A stretch of DNA of 45,709 nucleotides from a bacterium. Its GTDB lineage: Bacteria > Bacillota > Clostridia > Lachnospirales > Lachnospiraceae. The stretch lies in NCBI GenBank assembly GCA_029227655.1, contig JAQYAI010000061.1, positions 1-45,709 of the forward strand, given 5' to 3'. Below are positions 29,259 through 39,463 of this stretch, in pieces (the stretch's first letter is position 1; each line of letters opens with the position of its first letter). The notes under the pieces are model-generated. The model had not been told where the DNA came from, searched no databases, and worked only from the letters and a program-made list of their open reading frames with translations. The translations under genes were made by a program, and so were the position numbers.

Positions 29259-29350
29259 GGAATTTGAAAGATTTATGGATGGAATTGACAAAGCAATTTG
29301 CAGAGGATAAAATAACAACAACAGTCTTAAATAGAAGTGGAGAATAGTAA

Positions 29351-30196
29351 ATGAATTGGTTAGATAAGTTAGAAAGAAAATTTGGAAGATACGCAGTAAA
29401 GAATCTCACTGTTTATCTGCTGGCATGTTATGCAGTAGGGTTTATTGTTGATCTGGTTATGCCGAAACTGGCATATTATTTTACGTTTGAGCCGGCACTT
29501 ATTTTTCAGGGGCAGATCTGGCGGCTCATAAGCTGGGTAATCATACCGCCGTCAGATGGTGTTATTTATTTCATTTTTATGATGCTTCTGTATTATTCGC
29601 TGGGAATGACTCTGGAGAATATTTGGGGAACATTCCGGTATAATCTTTATATTTTTTCGGGAATGATATTTACAGTGATAGGTGCGTTCCTTGCTTATTT
29701 TATTATCACTGTACAGAGCGGCGGAGCTGTGATTGGAATCGGAGGCCTTGTGAGCACTTATTATATTAACCTGACGATTTTCCTTGCGTGTGCTGCGATC
29801 ATGCCAGAGTTAAAGCTTTATCTTTATGGGATTCTTCCGGTAAAGATGAAATGGTTCGCAATTTTGGACGCAGTTCTGATTGGAATGGATCTGATAGGTG
29901 GAAATACGGTCACAAGAATTATGATTGTTGCATCACTTTTGAACTTTATTTTATTTTTCCTTTCCAGCCGCAACGCACAGCGTTATAATCCGAAACAGGT
30001 AATCCGAAGAAAGAAGTTCGAACAGGAAGTGAAGCGCCCGGTACACAGTTATGAAAATGGTGCCAGACATAAATGTGCTGTCTGTGGAAGAACAGAGTTA
30101 GATGATCCGAATCTGGAATTCCGTTACTGTTCAAAATGTAATGGAAACTATGAATATTGCAGTGACCATTTATTTTCACATGAACATGTGAAATAG
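29351..30196 (+). CDS. Rhomboid-like membrane protein with C-terminal Cys/His zinc-ribbon-like tail
   Basis: IWRLISWVI, YYSLGMTLENIWGTFRYNLYIFSGM; C-terminal CAVCGRTELDDPNLEFRYCSKCNGNYEYCSDHLFSHEHVK. Confidence 0.7.
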   Translation: MNWLDKLERKFGRYAVKNLTVYLLACYAVGFIVDLVMPKLAYYFTFEPALIFQGQIWRLISWVIIPPSDGVIYFIFMMLLYYSLGMTLENIWGTFRYNLYIFSGMIFTVIGAFLAYFIITVQSGGAVIGIGGLVSTYYINLTIFLACAAIMPELKLYLYGILPVKMKWFAILDAVLIGMDLIGGNTVTRIMIVASLLNFILFFLSSRNAQRYNPKQVIRRKKFEQEVKRPVHSYENGARHKCAVCGRTELDDPNLEFRYCSKCNGNYEYCSDHLFSHEHVK

Positions 30197-30220
30197 AGAA
30201 TGAGACAGATGGAGGCATAA

Positions 30221-31660
30221 ATGAAAAAGACAAAAATTATTTGTACCATGGGTCCAAATTCCAATGACAGAGAGCTGATGAGAAAACTGATTCAAAATGG
30301 AATGGATATTGCCCGTTTCAATTTCTCGCATGGTGATCATGAAGAACAGAAGGCAAGAATGGATATGCTAAAGGAACTCCGTGAGGAAGAAAAGCGACCA
30401 GTTGCAATCCTTCTCGATACCAAAGGACCGGAGATTCGTACAGGTACGTTAAAAAATGGCAGGAAAGTAACCCTCTGTGAGGGAGATGAATTTACGCTTA
30501 CAACAGAAGATATCGCAGGAGATGCATCAAAAGTATCAATCACCTATGAAGGTCTTGTCCATGATATTACAATTGGAAAGAGGATTCTGATCGATGATGG
30601 TCTGATTGAACTTGAAGTAACGAATAAGAATGAGACAGAAATCTTTTGTAGAATTATCAATGGCGGAGAGCTTGGCGAACGTAAGGGAGTAAATGTGCCG
30701 AATGTTCAGGTCAGACTTCCTGCAATTACGGACAAAGACCGTGAAGATATCGCGTTTGGTGTGGAACAGGGAATTGATTTTATTGCAGCTTCTTTTGTGC
30801 GCAGTGCAGAATGTATTCTGGAAATCAAGGCATTACTTAAGAATATGAAAGCGCCGTATATTCCAATCATTGCCAAGATTGAAAATGAAGAAGGCATCAG
30901 AAATATTGATGAGATCATTCGCTGTGCGGATGGAATTATGGTTGCCAGAGGTGATCTCGGTGTGGAGATTCCGGCAGAACAAGTTCCTTATCTGCAGAAA
31001 ATGCTGATTCAGAAGTGTAATGATAATTATAAACCGGTCATTACAGCTACACAGATGCTGGATTCTATGATTCGAAATCCACGTCCGACGAGAGCGGAAG
31101 TGACTGATGTTGCAAATGCCGTCTATGATGGAACAGATGCGGTAATGTTATCAGGAGAGACTGCACAGGGAAAATATCCGGTAGAAGCACTGAAAATGAT
31201 GTGTCAGATCGTGGAAAATGCAGAAGCACATCTGGATTATGACCGAATCAGTGAACAGAACAGAACAAAACGTAAAAAAGGGATTTCAAGTGCACTTGGA
31301 TATTCCGCAGTGACAACAGCAGATACACTGGGAGCAAAATGTATCATCACTCCGACAGTGACGGGTGCGACAGCGAGAGTGCTTTCAAAATTCCGGGCAA
31401 AAACAGTAATTTATGGAGTATCTCCAAATGAGGCATCCCTTAGAAGAATGCAGATTTACTGGGGCGTATGTCCGATGAAATCGATTTTATATCATACAAC
31501 AGAAGATATTTGTACAGGGGCAATTGAACTGCTCAGTGCAAAACAAATCGTGGAAGGCGGAGACATTGTTGTGCTTACAGCGGGAATTCCTTCGCCAAAT
31601 ATCAATAATACAACAAAAGACGGACTCAGCAATATGATGAGAATTGCGGTCGTTGAATAA
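30221..31660 (+). CDS. pyk: Pyruvate kinase
   Basis: KTKIICTMGPNSNDRELMRKLI, LLDTKGPEIRTG, GIMVARGDLGVEIPAEQVP, ATQMLDSMIRNPRPTRAEVTDVANAVYDGTDAVMLSGETA. Confidence 0.97.
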   Translation: MKKTKIICTMGPNSNDRELMRKLIQNGMDIARFNFSHGDHEEQKARMDMLKELREEEKRPVAILLDTKGPEIRTGTLKNGRKVTLCEGDEFTLTTEDIAGDASKVSITYEGLVHDITIGKRILIDDGLIELEVTNKNETEIFCRIINGGELGERKGVNVPNVQVRLPAITDKDREDIAFGVEQGIDFIAASFVRSAECILEIKALLKNMKAPYIPIIAKIENEEGIRNIDEIIRCADGIMVARGDLGVEIPAEQVPYLQKMLIQKCNDNYKPVITATQMLDSMIRNPRPTRAEVTDVANAVYDGTDAVMLSGETAQGKYPVEALKMMCQIVENAEAHLDYDRISEQNRTKRKKGISSALGYSAVTTADTLGAKCIITPTVTGATARVLSKFRAKTVIYGVSPNEASLRRMQIYWGVCPMKSILYHTTEDICTGAIELLSAKQIVEGGDIVVLTAGIPSPNINNTTKDGLSNMMRIAVVE

Positions 31661-31683
31661 AGAGGCAGAAGAGGAGAGGCATC

Positions 31684-32979
31684 ATGGAAAAAAGACCATT
31701 TATAACGAAAGACAGATTAGAAGAAATTACAAAGACATATCCAACACCATTTCATCTTTATGATGAAAAAGGAATCCGTGAAAATGCAAAAGCATTAAAG
31801 GAAGCTTTTGCATGGAACAAAGGCTTTAAAGAATATTTTGCTGTGAAAGCAACACCAAATCCAAGTATTCTTAAGATTTTACAGGAATATGGATGCGGAT
31901 GTGACTGTTCCTCTTATACAGAATTGTTATTAGCACAGTCAGTAGGTTCTGTAGGAGAAGATATCATGTTTTCTTCGAATGAAACTCCTGCGGAAGAATT
32001 TGTGCTTGCACACAAATTAGGTGCGATCATCAACCTGGATGATATTACACATATCGATTTCCTGGAAAAGACAATTGGAGAGATTCCGGAAACGATCAGC
32101 TGCCGTTACAATCCAGGTGGATTGTTCAAGATTTCCAACAGTATTATGGATAATCCTGGAGATGCAAAATACGGGCTTACAACAGAACAGCTCTTTGAAG
32201 CATTTAAGATTCTGAAAGCAAAGGGAGCGAAAGAATTTGGAATTCATGCTTTCCTTGCAAGCAATACAGTGACCAACGAATATTACCCGACACTTGCGAA
32301 AGTACTTTTCGAAGTGGCTGTAAAATTACAGAGAGAAACAGGAGTTCATATCAAGTTTATCAACTTATCTGGTGGAATTGGAATCCCTTATCGTCCGGAT
32401 CAGGAACCGAATGATATCAAAGTCATCGGCGAAGGAGTAAGAAAGGTATACGAAGAAATCCTTGTTCCGGCTGGAATGGGAGATGTGGCCATTTATACAG
32501 AACTTGGACGTTTCATGCTTGCACCGTACGGATGCCTTGTTACAAGAGCCATTCATGAAAAGCATACACACAAGGAATATATCGGGGTAGATGCATGTGC
32601 AGCGAACCTGATGCGCCCGGCTATTTACGGAGCTTATCATCATATCACAGTTATGGGAAAAGAAGATGAACCATGCGATCATACTTACGATGTAGTAGGT
32701 TCTCTTTGTGAAAATAGTGATAAATTTGCAATTGACCGAAAGCTTCCGAGGATTGATAAGGGAGATCTGCTTGTCATTCATGATACAGGGGCCCATGGTT
32801 TCTCGATGGGATACAATTATAATGGACGTCTTCGTTCGGCAGAAATCCTTTTGAAAGAAGATGGAACTACAGAACTCATCCGTAGAGCCGAAACCCCGGC
32901 GGACTATTTTGCGACATTTGATTCACTTCCAATTTACGAAGAACTGAAAAAGAATATGGAAAATGCTTCTGCATTATAA
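31684..32979 (+). CDS. lysA: Diaminopimelate decarboxylase family PLP enzyme
   Basis: EYFAVKATPNPSILKILQEYGCGCDCSSYTEL, INLSGGIGIPYRPDQEP, ELGRFMLAPYG. Confidence 0.88.
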   Translation: MEKRPFITKDRLEEITKTYPTPFHLYDEKGIRENAKALKEAFAWNKGFKEYFAVKATPNPSILKILQEYGCGCDCSSYTELLLAQSVGSVGEDIMFSSNETPAEEFVLAHKLGAIINLDDITHIDFLEKTIGEIPETISCRYNPGGLFKISNSIMDNPGDAKYGLTTEQLFEAFKILKAKGAKEFGIHAFLASNTVTNEYYPTLAKVLFEVAVKLQRETGVHIKFINLSGGIGIPYRPDQEPNDIKVIGEGVRKVYEEILVPAGMGDVAIYTELGRFMLAPYGCLVTRAIHEKHTHKEYIGVDACAANLMRPAIYGAYHHITVMGKEDEPCDHTYDVVGSLCENSDKFAIDRKLPRIDKGDLLVIHDTGAHGFSMGYNYNGRLRSAEILLKEDGTTELIRRAETPADYFATFDSLPIYEELKKNMENASAL

Positions 32980-33015
32980 GACTTGAAATAAAACGGAAAT
33001 AATTTGAAAAACAGC

Positions 33016-33044
33016 TTGCGAACATAGTAAAAATATGCTAATAT
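33016..33044 (+). promoter_or_regulatory. Putative sigmaA promoter of tRNA-Leu
   Basis: TTGCGA, 17 bp, TAATAT about 20 bp upstream of the tRNA. Confidence 0.6.
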
Positions 33045-33063
33045 ATTTTATGTTCGTGAGAAC

Positions 33064-33146
33064 GCCGGCGTGTCGGAATGGCAGACGAGGCAGACTCAAA
33101 ATCTGTTGTGGGCAACCACGTGCGGGTTCAAGTCCCGCCGCCGGCA
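33064..33146 (+). tRNA. tRNA-Leu (anticodon CAA)
   Basis: Acceptor GCCGGCG/CGCCGGC, anticodon loop CTCAAAA, long variable arm, T-arm GCGGGTTCAAGTCCCGC; CCA not encoded. Confidence 0.93.
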
Positions 33147-33150
33147 TCAA

Positions 33151-33180
33151 AACTCCTTGATATTGTTCAAGGAGTTTTTC
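33151..33180 (+). terminator. Intrinsic terminator after tRNA-Leu
   Basis: AAACTCCTTGA-TATTGT-TCAAGGAGTTTTTC. Confidence 0.88.
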
Positions 33181-33212
33181 TTTTATAGGGTAACAGACAG
33201 AGGAAAAGATTT

Positions 33213-34505
33213 ATGGATGAAAAAGAAAGAGACGAGAGAGAAAAGCATGATAGAGAGCGACAGATCAAGCGCAGAAAATTAAAGCAAGAGCGAATCAGAC
33301 GAATTCGGAAAATGAGGATTTTGGGTTATATTGCAGTGATTCTTGTTCTGCTCCTGATTGGTGTCAGCGTTTATGCCTGTTTAAACAAGGAGAATAAAGA
33401 AGCAAAAGAGCCGGAAAAGAAGGTAGAAGATACCGAAAAGAACGTGGAAGAAGTTTATGCAGAGCCGGAGATTGATATTGTGATGGTCGGTGATATTCTG
33501 CTTCATGAGCCGGTACAGGAGAGTGGAAAGCTTGCAGACGGAACCTACAATTACGATCATCTCTTCGCAAATGTAGCGGAAGATATTCAGGCAGCCGATA
33601 TTGCGATTGCAAATCAGGAGGTTATTTTAGGAGGAACAGAGATTGGCCTCTCCGGATATCCTAATTTTAACGGACCGTTTGAGGTGGGAGATGCGTTGGC
33701 GAAAGCGGGATTTAATGTTGTGCTTCATGCGACGAACCATACCCTGGACAGAGGGAAAGAGGCACTTGTGAACTGTATGAATTTCTGGAAACAGAAACAC
33801 AGTGATGTGGCAGTGCTTGGAATTTTTGATTCACAGGAAGCCTACGATAATGATATTTATGTTTACGAACAGGATGGAATCAAAATTGCAATTCTGAACT
33901 ACACTTATGGGACGAATGGAATGCCGTTCCCGGAGGACATGCCATTTGCACTTGCCATGCTGGACGAGGAAAAAGTTGTTTCCGATATCGAGAAAGCCAA
34001 TGAACTTGCGGATTTTGTTGTGGTCTGTCCACATTGGGGAACAGAATATGAACACACAGAGGATGCAGGGCAGGAATACTGGACCAAAGTCTTCCTCGAA
34101 CATGGAGTAGATCTTGTGCTTGGCACTCATACGCATTATATACAGCCGGTAGAAATGTTAAGAGATGAAAATGGGAATACTATGCTTGTATACTATTCTC
34201 TTGGCAATTTCATCAACGCGACTGCTGAAAGCGGAAGTGGAACTGCAGACCGTATGATTGGCGAGATGGCAGAAATTACAGTAGCTAGAAAAGAAAATGG
34301 TGAAGTATATATCAAAGATTATGGTGCGGAACCACTGGTCACACAGCTTTTATATGGCACACAGGAAATCACGACATATAAACTGTCTGATTACACAGAA
34401 GAACTGGCCGCACAGAATAAGATTCTTGAGAAAGATTCCGTGTTCAGTCTGGAATTCTGTCAGAATCTTTGTAAGAAAGTTTTAGGAGAATTATATCATG
34501 AGTAA
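33213..34505 (+). CDS. CapA family protein (PGA_cap metallophosphatase-like), membrane-anchored
   Basis: Basic N-terminus + TM, DIVMVGDILLHEPVQESG, IANQEVILGG, HATNHTLDRG, VCPHWGTEYEH, GTHTHYIQPVE. Confidence 0.92.
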   Translation: MDEKERDEREKHDRERQIKRRKLKQERIRRIRKMRILGYIAVILVLLLIGVSVYACLNKENKEAKEPEKKVEDTEKNVEEVYAEPEIDIVMVGDILLHEPVQESGKLADGTYNYDHLFANVAEDIQAADIAIANQEVILGGTEIGLSGYPNFNGPFEVGDALAKAGFNVVLHATNHTLDRGKEALVNCMNFWKQKHSDVAVLGIFDSQEAYDNDIYVYEQDGIKIAILNYTYGTNGMPFPEDMPFALAMLDEEKVVSDIEKANELADFVVVCPHWGTEYEHTEDAGQEYWTKVFLEHGVDLVLGTHTHYIQPVEMLRDENGNTMLVYYSLGNFINATAESGSGTADRMIGEMAEITVARKENGEVYIKDYGAEPLVTQLLYGTQEITTYKLSDYTEELAAQNKILEKDSVFSLEFCQNLCKKVLGELYHE

Positions 34506-37107
34506 AATCGTATTGATCGATGGTCACAGTATTTTGAATAGAGCATTTTTCGGACTTCCCGATCTGACAAACGCAGAAGGGCTTCATACAAATGCGATTT
34601 ATGGCTTTTTAAATATTATGTTTAAGATACTGGAGGAAGAAAAACCAGAATATCTCACAGTGGCATTTGATGTGCATGCGCCGACCTTCCGGCATGAAAT
34701 GTATGAAGAATACAAAGGAACCCGCAGACCAATGGCAGAAGAACTTCGCCAGCAGGTACCTGTGATCAAAGAAGTACTCGCTGCCATGGGAGTGAAGATC
34801 GTGGAGAAAGCCGGGCTTGAAGCAGACGATATTCTTGGAACTTTATCGAGAAAATGTGAAGAAAATGGAATGGAAGTCGTTATCATTTCCGGGGATCGTG
34901 ATCTGCTTCAGCTTGCCACAGAACATGTGGAAATCCGTATTCCAAAGACGAAGCGAACAGGAACAGAGATTGAAAATTATTATGCGGCGGATGTAAAAGA
35001 AAAATATCAGGTCACACCAAAAGAATTTATCGATGTGAAAGCACTTATGGGGGATACCTCAGACAATATTCCGGGTGTGCCAAACATTGGAGAGAAGACT
35101 GCAACAAAAATTATCGTAGAATATGGTTCCATTGAAAATGCATATGAGCATGCGTCAGAAATAAAACCGCCAAGGGCAGCTAAAAATCTGGTGGAATTCT
35201 GGGAGCAGGCAAAACTCAGTAAAGTACTTGCAACAATTGAATTAAATGCAGAGTTTGATTATGATATGAATGAAGCAAAGCTTGGAAATCTGTACACGGA
35301 AGAAGCCTATGTCTATTTCCAGCGTCTTCAGTTCAAGAATCTTCTGTCGCGTTTTGATGTACAGACAGAAAATGCACTGGAAGATTATTTTAAAGTAGTA
35401 AAATCTGTAAAAGACGCAGAAAAAATATTTGAAAAAGCAGAAAAAGCAGAGGTTGTCGGTATTGCTCTTTATAAAGATATAACGAATGTACTTCCATTAT
35501 TTGTAAATGAAGCAGGGATTACAGGTGCAGCCATTGCCTTTGGAAAGAAGGATATCTATTGTATTTCTTCTGAAAAGGGGCTGGATATCCAGTGGCTGCT
35601 CGAAAGGATCACAGCACTTTCAGATAAAGCAGCCCATATCGCGGTGTTTGATCTGAAAGAGAAACTTTCACAGATTCCGATTCATAGAGAAGACGTGTGT
35701 TTTGATGCGACGATCGCGGCATATTTGTTGAATCCTCTGAAGAATGATTATACGTACACAGATGTGGCGCAGGAGCATCTGAATCTGCTGATCGATGAAA
35801 AAGCATCCATCCAGACAAAGGCCTGCTATGAAGCGTACACGGCCTTTGCTGCGTATGAGGTTCTTGCTAAGAAATTAGAGGAGCAGGGCATGGAAAGACT
35901 GTTCCGGGAAGTGGAAATGCCACTTGTCTTTACCTTGTTCGGAATGGAACAGGCCGGGGTGAAAATCGAAGCGGAAGCGCTGAAGGCATACGGGCAGAAG
36001 CTTGGAGAACAGATTGCAATTTTAGAAAAGGAAATCTATACACTTGCAGGAGAAGAATTTAACATCAATTCACCCAAACAGCTTGGTGTTGTCCTTTTTG
36101 AACATTTGTCACTTCCGAATGGAAAGAAGACAAAGACCGGTTATTCGACAGCAGCAGATGTTCTGGAAAAGCTGGCACCAGATTACCCGGTTGTTTCAAA
36201 GATTCTGGAATATCGTCAGCTCAGTAAATTAAAATCGACTTATGCAGACGGGCTTGCTGTATTTATCCAGGATGATCAGAGAATTCATGGAAAATTCAAC
36301 CAGACCATCACGGCTACTGGAAGAATCAGCAGTACAGAGCCGAATCTTCAGAATATTCCGATCCGAATGGAACTTGGAAGACTGATTCGTAAAGTATTTA
36401 TTCCGGAAGATGGCTATGTGTTCGTGGATGCAGATTATTCACAGATCGAGCTTCGTGTACTTGCCCATTGTTCTGGTGATAAAGAACTGATTCAGGCATA
36501 TAAAGAAGCGCAGGACATTCACAGGATTACAGCTTCACAGGTGTTCCACACGCCATTTGAAGAAGTGACGGATCTGCAGAGAAGAAATGCAAAAGCGGTG
36601 AACTTCGGAATTGTGTATGGAATCAGTTCTTTCGGACTGAGTCAGGATTTAAGTATCACAAGAAAAGAAGCGCAGGAATATATCGAACGGTATTTTGAGA
36701 CTTATCCGGGAATTAAGAAATTTCTGGATGACGCTGTTGCCCATGCGAAAGAAAATGGTTATGTGGCGACGATGTTCGGAAGAAGACGGCCAATTCCAGA
36801 GCTTTCATCAAGCAATTTCATGCAGAGACAGTTCGGAGAACGAATTGCAATGAATTCGCCGATTCAGGGTGCGGCGGCAGATATAATGAAAATTGCCATG
36901 ATTGCGGTAGATAAGGAACTTAAGAACAGAAAGATGAAATCGAGACTGGTCTTACAGGTGCATGATGAACTTCTCATTGAGGCATGGAAAGATGAAATAG
37001 AGGAAGTAAAAGAAATTCTGAAGAGGGGCATGGAAGGAGCGGCATCTCTGGAGGTTCCACTTGAAATTGATATGCATGTAGGAGAAAACTGGTACGAGGC
37101 AAAATAG
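34498..37107 (+). CDS. polA: DNA polymerase I
   Basis: 5'-nuclease domain (VLIDGHSILNRAFFGLP), pol motifs DADYSQIELRVLAH, RRNAKAVNFGIVYGIS, QVHDELLIEA. Confidence 0.97.
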   Translation: MSKIVLIDGHSILNRAFFGLPDLTNAEGLHTNAIYGFLNIMFKILEEEKPEYLTVAFDVHAPTFRHEMYEEYKGTRRPMAEELRQQVPVIKEVLAAMGVKIVEKAGLEADDILGTLSRKCEENGMEVVIISGDRDLLQLATEHVEIRIPKTKRTGTEIENYYAADVKEKYQVTPKEFIDVKALMGDTSDNIPGVPNIGEKTATKIIVEYGSIENAYEHASEIKPPRAAKNLVEFWEQAKLSKVLATIELNAEFDYDMNEAKLGNLYTEEAYVYFQRLQFKNLLSRFDVQTENALEDYFKVVKSVKDAEKIFEKAEKAEVVGIALYKDITNVLPLFVNEAGITGAAIAFGKKDIYCISSEKGLDIQWLLERITALSDKAAHIAVFDLKEKLSQIPIHREDVCFDATIAAYLLNPLKNDYTYTDVAQEHLNLLIDEKASIQTKACYEAYTAFAAYEVLAKKLEEQGMERLFREVEMPLVFTLFGMEQAGVKIEAEALKAYGQKLGEQIAILEKEIYTLAGEEFNINSPKQLGVVLFEHLSLPNGKKTKTGYSTAADVLEKLAPDYPVVSKILEYRQLSKLKSTYADGLAVFIQDDQRIHGKFNQTITATGRISSTEPNLQNIPIRMELGRLIRKVFIPEDGYVFVDADYSQIELRVLAHCSGDKELIQAYKEAQDIHRITASQVFHTPFEEVTDLQRRNAKAVNFGIVYGISSFGLSQDLSITRKEAQEYIERYFETYPGIKKFLDDAVAHAKENGYVATMFGRRRPIPELSSSNFMQRQFGERIAMNSPIQGAAADIMKIAMIAVDKELKNRKMKSRLVLQVHDELLIEAWKDEIEEVKEILKRGMEGAASLEVPLEIDMHVGENWYEAK

Positions 37108-37117
37108 AGGATTTGGA

Positions 37118-37720
37118 ATGAGAAAAATCGGAATTACGGGAGGCGTTGGCTCCGGAAAGAGCAGAGTTCTGGAATATCTGGAGGATATCCCGGGCGTGGC
37201 AGTGTATCAGGCGGATCTGATTGCGCGTCAGCTACAGATGCCCGGGCAGAAATGTTATGAAGCAATTGCAGAGTATTTTGGGACAGAAATTCTGGCAGAA
37301 GATCAAACAATCGACAGGAAACGCCTGGGAGAACTGGTCTTTCAGGATAGAGCAAAATTGCAGATTTTGAACAATATGGTCCATCCGGCCGTGAATCAGA
37401 GAATCAAAGAATTGATTCAAGAAGAGGATAAAATGGGAACCAGGATATTTTTTCTGGAAGCGGCCCTTCTGACTGATGCATTTTACAGACAGATTCTGGA
37501 TGAAATCTGGTATATTTACACAGAAGAACCGGTGCGGCGGGAGCGCTTAAAAGCATCCAGACATTATACAGAGGAAAAGATCACCAGTATGATAAATTCA
37601 CAACCGTCAGAAGAGATGTTCCGTACATTCTGTGACAAGATCCTGGATAATACGGGTGATTTTGAAAAAACAATAAAACAGATAGATGACCTGCTGCAAA
37701 GCAGTGGGAAACAGGAGTAG
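37118..37720 (+). CDS. coaE: Dephospho-CoA kinase
   Basis: KIGITGGVGSGKSRVLEYL, YQADLIARQL, MVHPAVNQRI. Confidence 0.95.
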   Translation: MRKIGITGGVGSGKSRVLEYLEDIPGVAVYQADLIARQLQMPGQKCYEAIAEYFGTEILAEDQTIDRKRLGELVFQDRAKLQILNNMVHPAVNQRIKELIQEEDKMGTRIFFLEAALLTDAFYRQILDEIWYIYTEEPVRRERLKASRHYTEEKITSMINSQPSEEMFRTFCDKILDNTGDFEKTIKQIDDLLQSSGKQE

Positions 37721-37723
37721 AAA

Positions 37724-38521
37724 ATGAGATTATGCAGTATTGCGAGCGGCAGCAGCGGAAATTGCATTTATGTGGGAAGCAATAATACCCATCTGCTGGT
37801 CGATACCGGAATCAGTAAGAAGAAAATCGAAGAGGGCTTAAAAGAGCTGGAAATCAAAGGGGAGGAATTAAGCGGAATTCTGGTCACACATGAGCATGTG
37901 GACCACGTTCAGGGACTCGGAGTTTTCTGTAGAAAATACGAAATTCCAGTCTATGCCACAAAAGGGACGCTTCGGGGAATTCAGGCCTTAAGAAGTCTTG
38001 GGAAAATGCCGGAAGGCCTCTATCATGAGATCAAAGCAGATGAAGAATTTTCCTTGGGGGATATTCAGGTTCATCCATTTGCCATTTCACATGATGCCAA
38101 TGAGCCGACGGGATACAGGTTTCAGAGTGGAGAAAAAAGAGTCGCAGTTGCGACAGACCTTGGAAAATATGATGAATACATTGTAAATAATTTGAAAAAT
38201 CTGGATGCACTTTTGTTAGAATCGAATCATGATGTACATATGCTGGAAGTGGGACCTTACCCATATCCGTTAAAACAAAGAGTGCTTGGTGACCGGGGAC
38301 ATTTATCAAATGAGTTGTCAGGACGTCTTCTTTGTGATATACTACATGATCATTTAAAGAAAGTACTCTTAGGGCATTTGAGTAAAGAAAATAATTATGA
38401 GAAGCTGGCATATGAGACAGTAAAACTGGAAATTACTTTGGGAGATAATCCATACAAAGGGGAAGATATTCCAATTTCAGTTGCAAAGAGAGACCGCAGG
38501 TCAGAAATTGTTGTTGTTTAG
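37724..38521 (+). CDS. MBL-fold metallohydrolase (YycJ/WalJ family)
   Basis: LCSIASGSSGNCIYVGSNNTHLLVDTGISKKKIEEGL, VTHEHVDHVQGLGVF, ESNHDVHML. Confidence 0.92.
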   Translation: MRLCSIASGSSGNCIYVGSNNTHLLVDTGISKKKIEEGLKELEIKGEELSGILVTHEHVDHVQGLGVFCRKYEIPVYATKGTLRGIQALRSLGKMPEGLYHEIKADEEFSLGDIQVHPFAISHDANEPTGYRFQSGEKRVAVATDLGKYDEYIVNNLKNLDALLLESNHDVHMLEVGPYPYPLKQRVLGDRGHLSNELSGRLLCDILHDHLKKVLLGHLSKENNYEKLAYETVKLEITLGDNPYKGEDIPISVAKRDRRSEIVVV

Positions 38522-38550
38522 TATAAGTATTAAAAAAAGGAGGTTCTCAA

Positions 38551-39408
38551 ATGGGAAAGATTGCGATTATGACTGACAGTAATAGTGGAATTACGCAGGC
38601 AGAGGGGAAGAAACTTGGAGTTTATGTACTTCCGATGCCGTTTTATATAAATGATGAACTGTTTTACGAAGATATTACACTTACTCAGGAAGAGTTTTAT
38701 AAAAGATTGGAAGAAGATGCAGACATCAAGACTTCACAGCCGGGACCTGGAGATGTAATGGGAATGTGGGACAAGATTTTGGAAGAATATGATGAAGTCG
38801 TATATATACCGATGTCCAGCGGGCTTAGCGGTTCCTGTGAGACTGCAATGATGCTGGCTCAGGATTATGATGGGAAAGTTCAGGTGGTCAATAACCAGAG
38901 AATTTCCGTTACACTATATCGTTCTGTGATGGAAGCAAAGGAATTAGCTGCAAAAGGAAGAAGTGCTTTGGAAATCAAGGAATTGCTGGAAGCGACCAAA
39001 TTTGATTCTGATATTTACGTTACTTTAGATACTTTGAAATATTTGAAAAAAGGCGGAAGACTGACACCGGCTGCTGCTGCAATCGGGACGGTCCTTAATT
39101 TGAAACCGGTACTCAGAATCAAGGGAGAAAAGCTGGATGCTTTTGCAAAGACAAGAGGATGGAAGGCATCAAAGAAAAAGATGCTTGCTACTTGTCAGGA
39201 ACTTCTGGATACAGAGTTTAAGGGAGCAGAAGTGTATATTGACGCTGCATATAGTGGAAACAGGGAAGATGCCGAAGAGTGGAAAAAGGAAATCGAAGAA
39301 GCATTTCCGGGATATGACGTCTATATGGCTCCATTGTCACTCAGTGTAGCCTGTCATATCGGAGCAGGGTCAAAGGCGATTACGATTACAAAGAAATTAG
39401 ATAGATAG
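38551..39408 (+). CDS. DegV family (fatty-acid-binding) protein
   Basis: IAIMTDSNSGITQAEGKKLGVYVLPMPFYIND, TSQPGPGDV, PMSSGLSGSCETA, YLKKGGRLTPAAA. Confidence 0.95.
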   Translation: MGKIAIMTDSNSGITQAEGKKLGVYVLPMPFYINDELFYEDITLTQEEFYKRLEEDADIKTSQPGPGDVMGMWDKILEEYDEVVYIPMSSGLSGSCETAMMLAQDYDGKVQVVNNQRISVTLYRSVMEAKELAAKGRSALEIKELLEATKFDSDIYVTLDTLKYLKKGGRLTPAAAAIGTVLNLKPVLRIKGEKLDAFAKTRGWKASKKKMLATCQELLDTEFKGAEVYIDAAYSGNREDAEEWKKEIEEAFPGYDVYMAPLSLSVACHIGAGSKAITITKKLDR

Positions 39409-39432
39409 GATTTTACATTTGTGTCATTGTGT

Positions 39433-39463
39433 CAGGGTGGATAGGATTATCCACCCTGTTTTT
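39433..39463 (+). terminator. Intrinsic terminator (convergent degV/tmcAL)
   Basis: CAGGGTGGATA-GGAT-TATCCACCCTG + TTTTT. Confidence 0.9.

Noticed and set aside
29173-29409. Minus-strand ORF 78 aa, and the related ORF 42166..42348, sharing the peptide YFSLRQSAICFK
   Set aside because: The shared peptide is just translation of the dispersed palindromic element; no RBS, and the reading frame does not persist in the minimal copy.
33070-33282. 70-aa ORF overlapping tRNA-Leu
   Set aside because: Reads through the tRNA and its terminator; not a protein gene.
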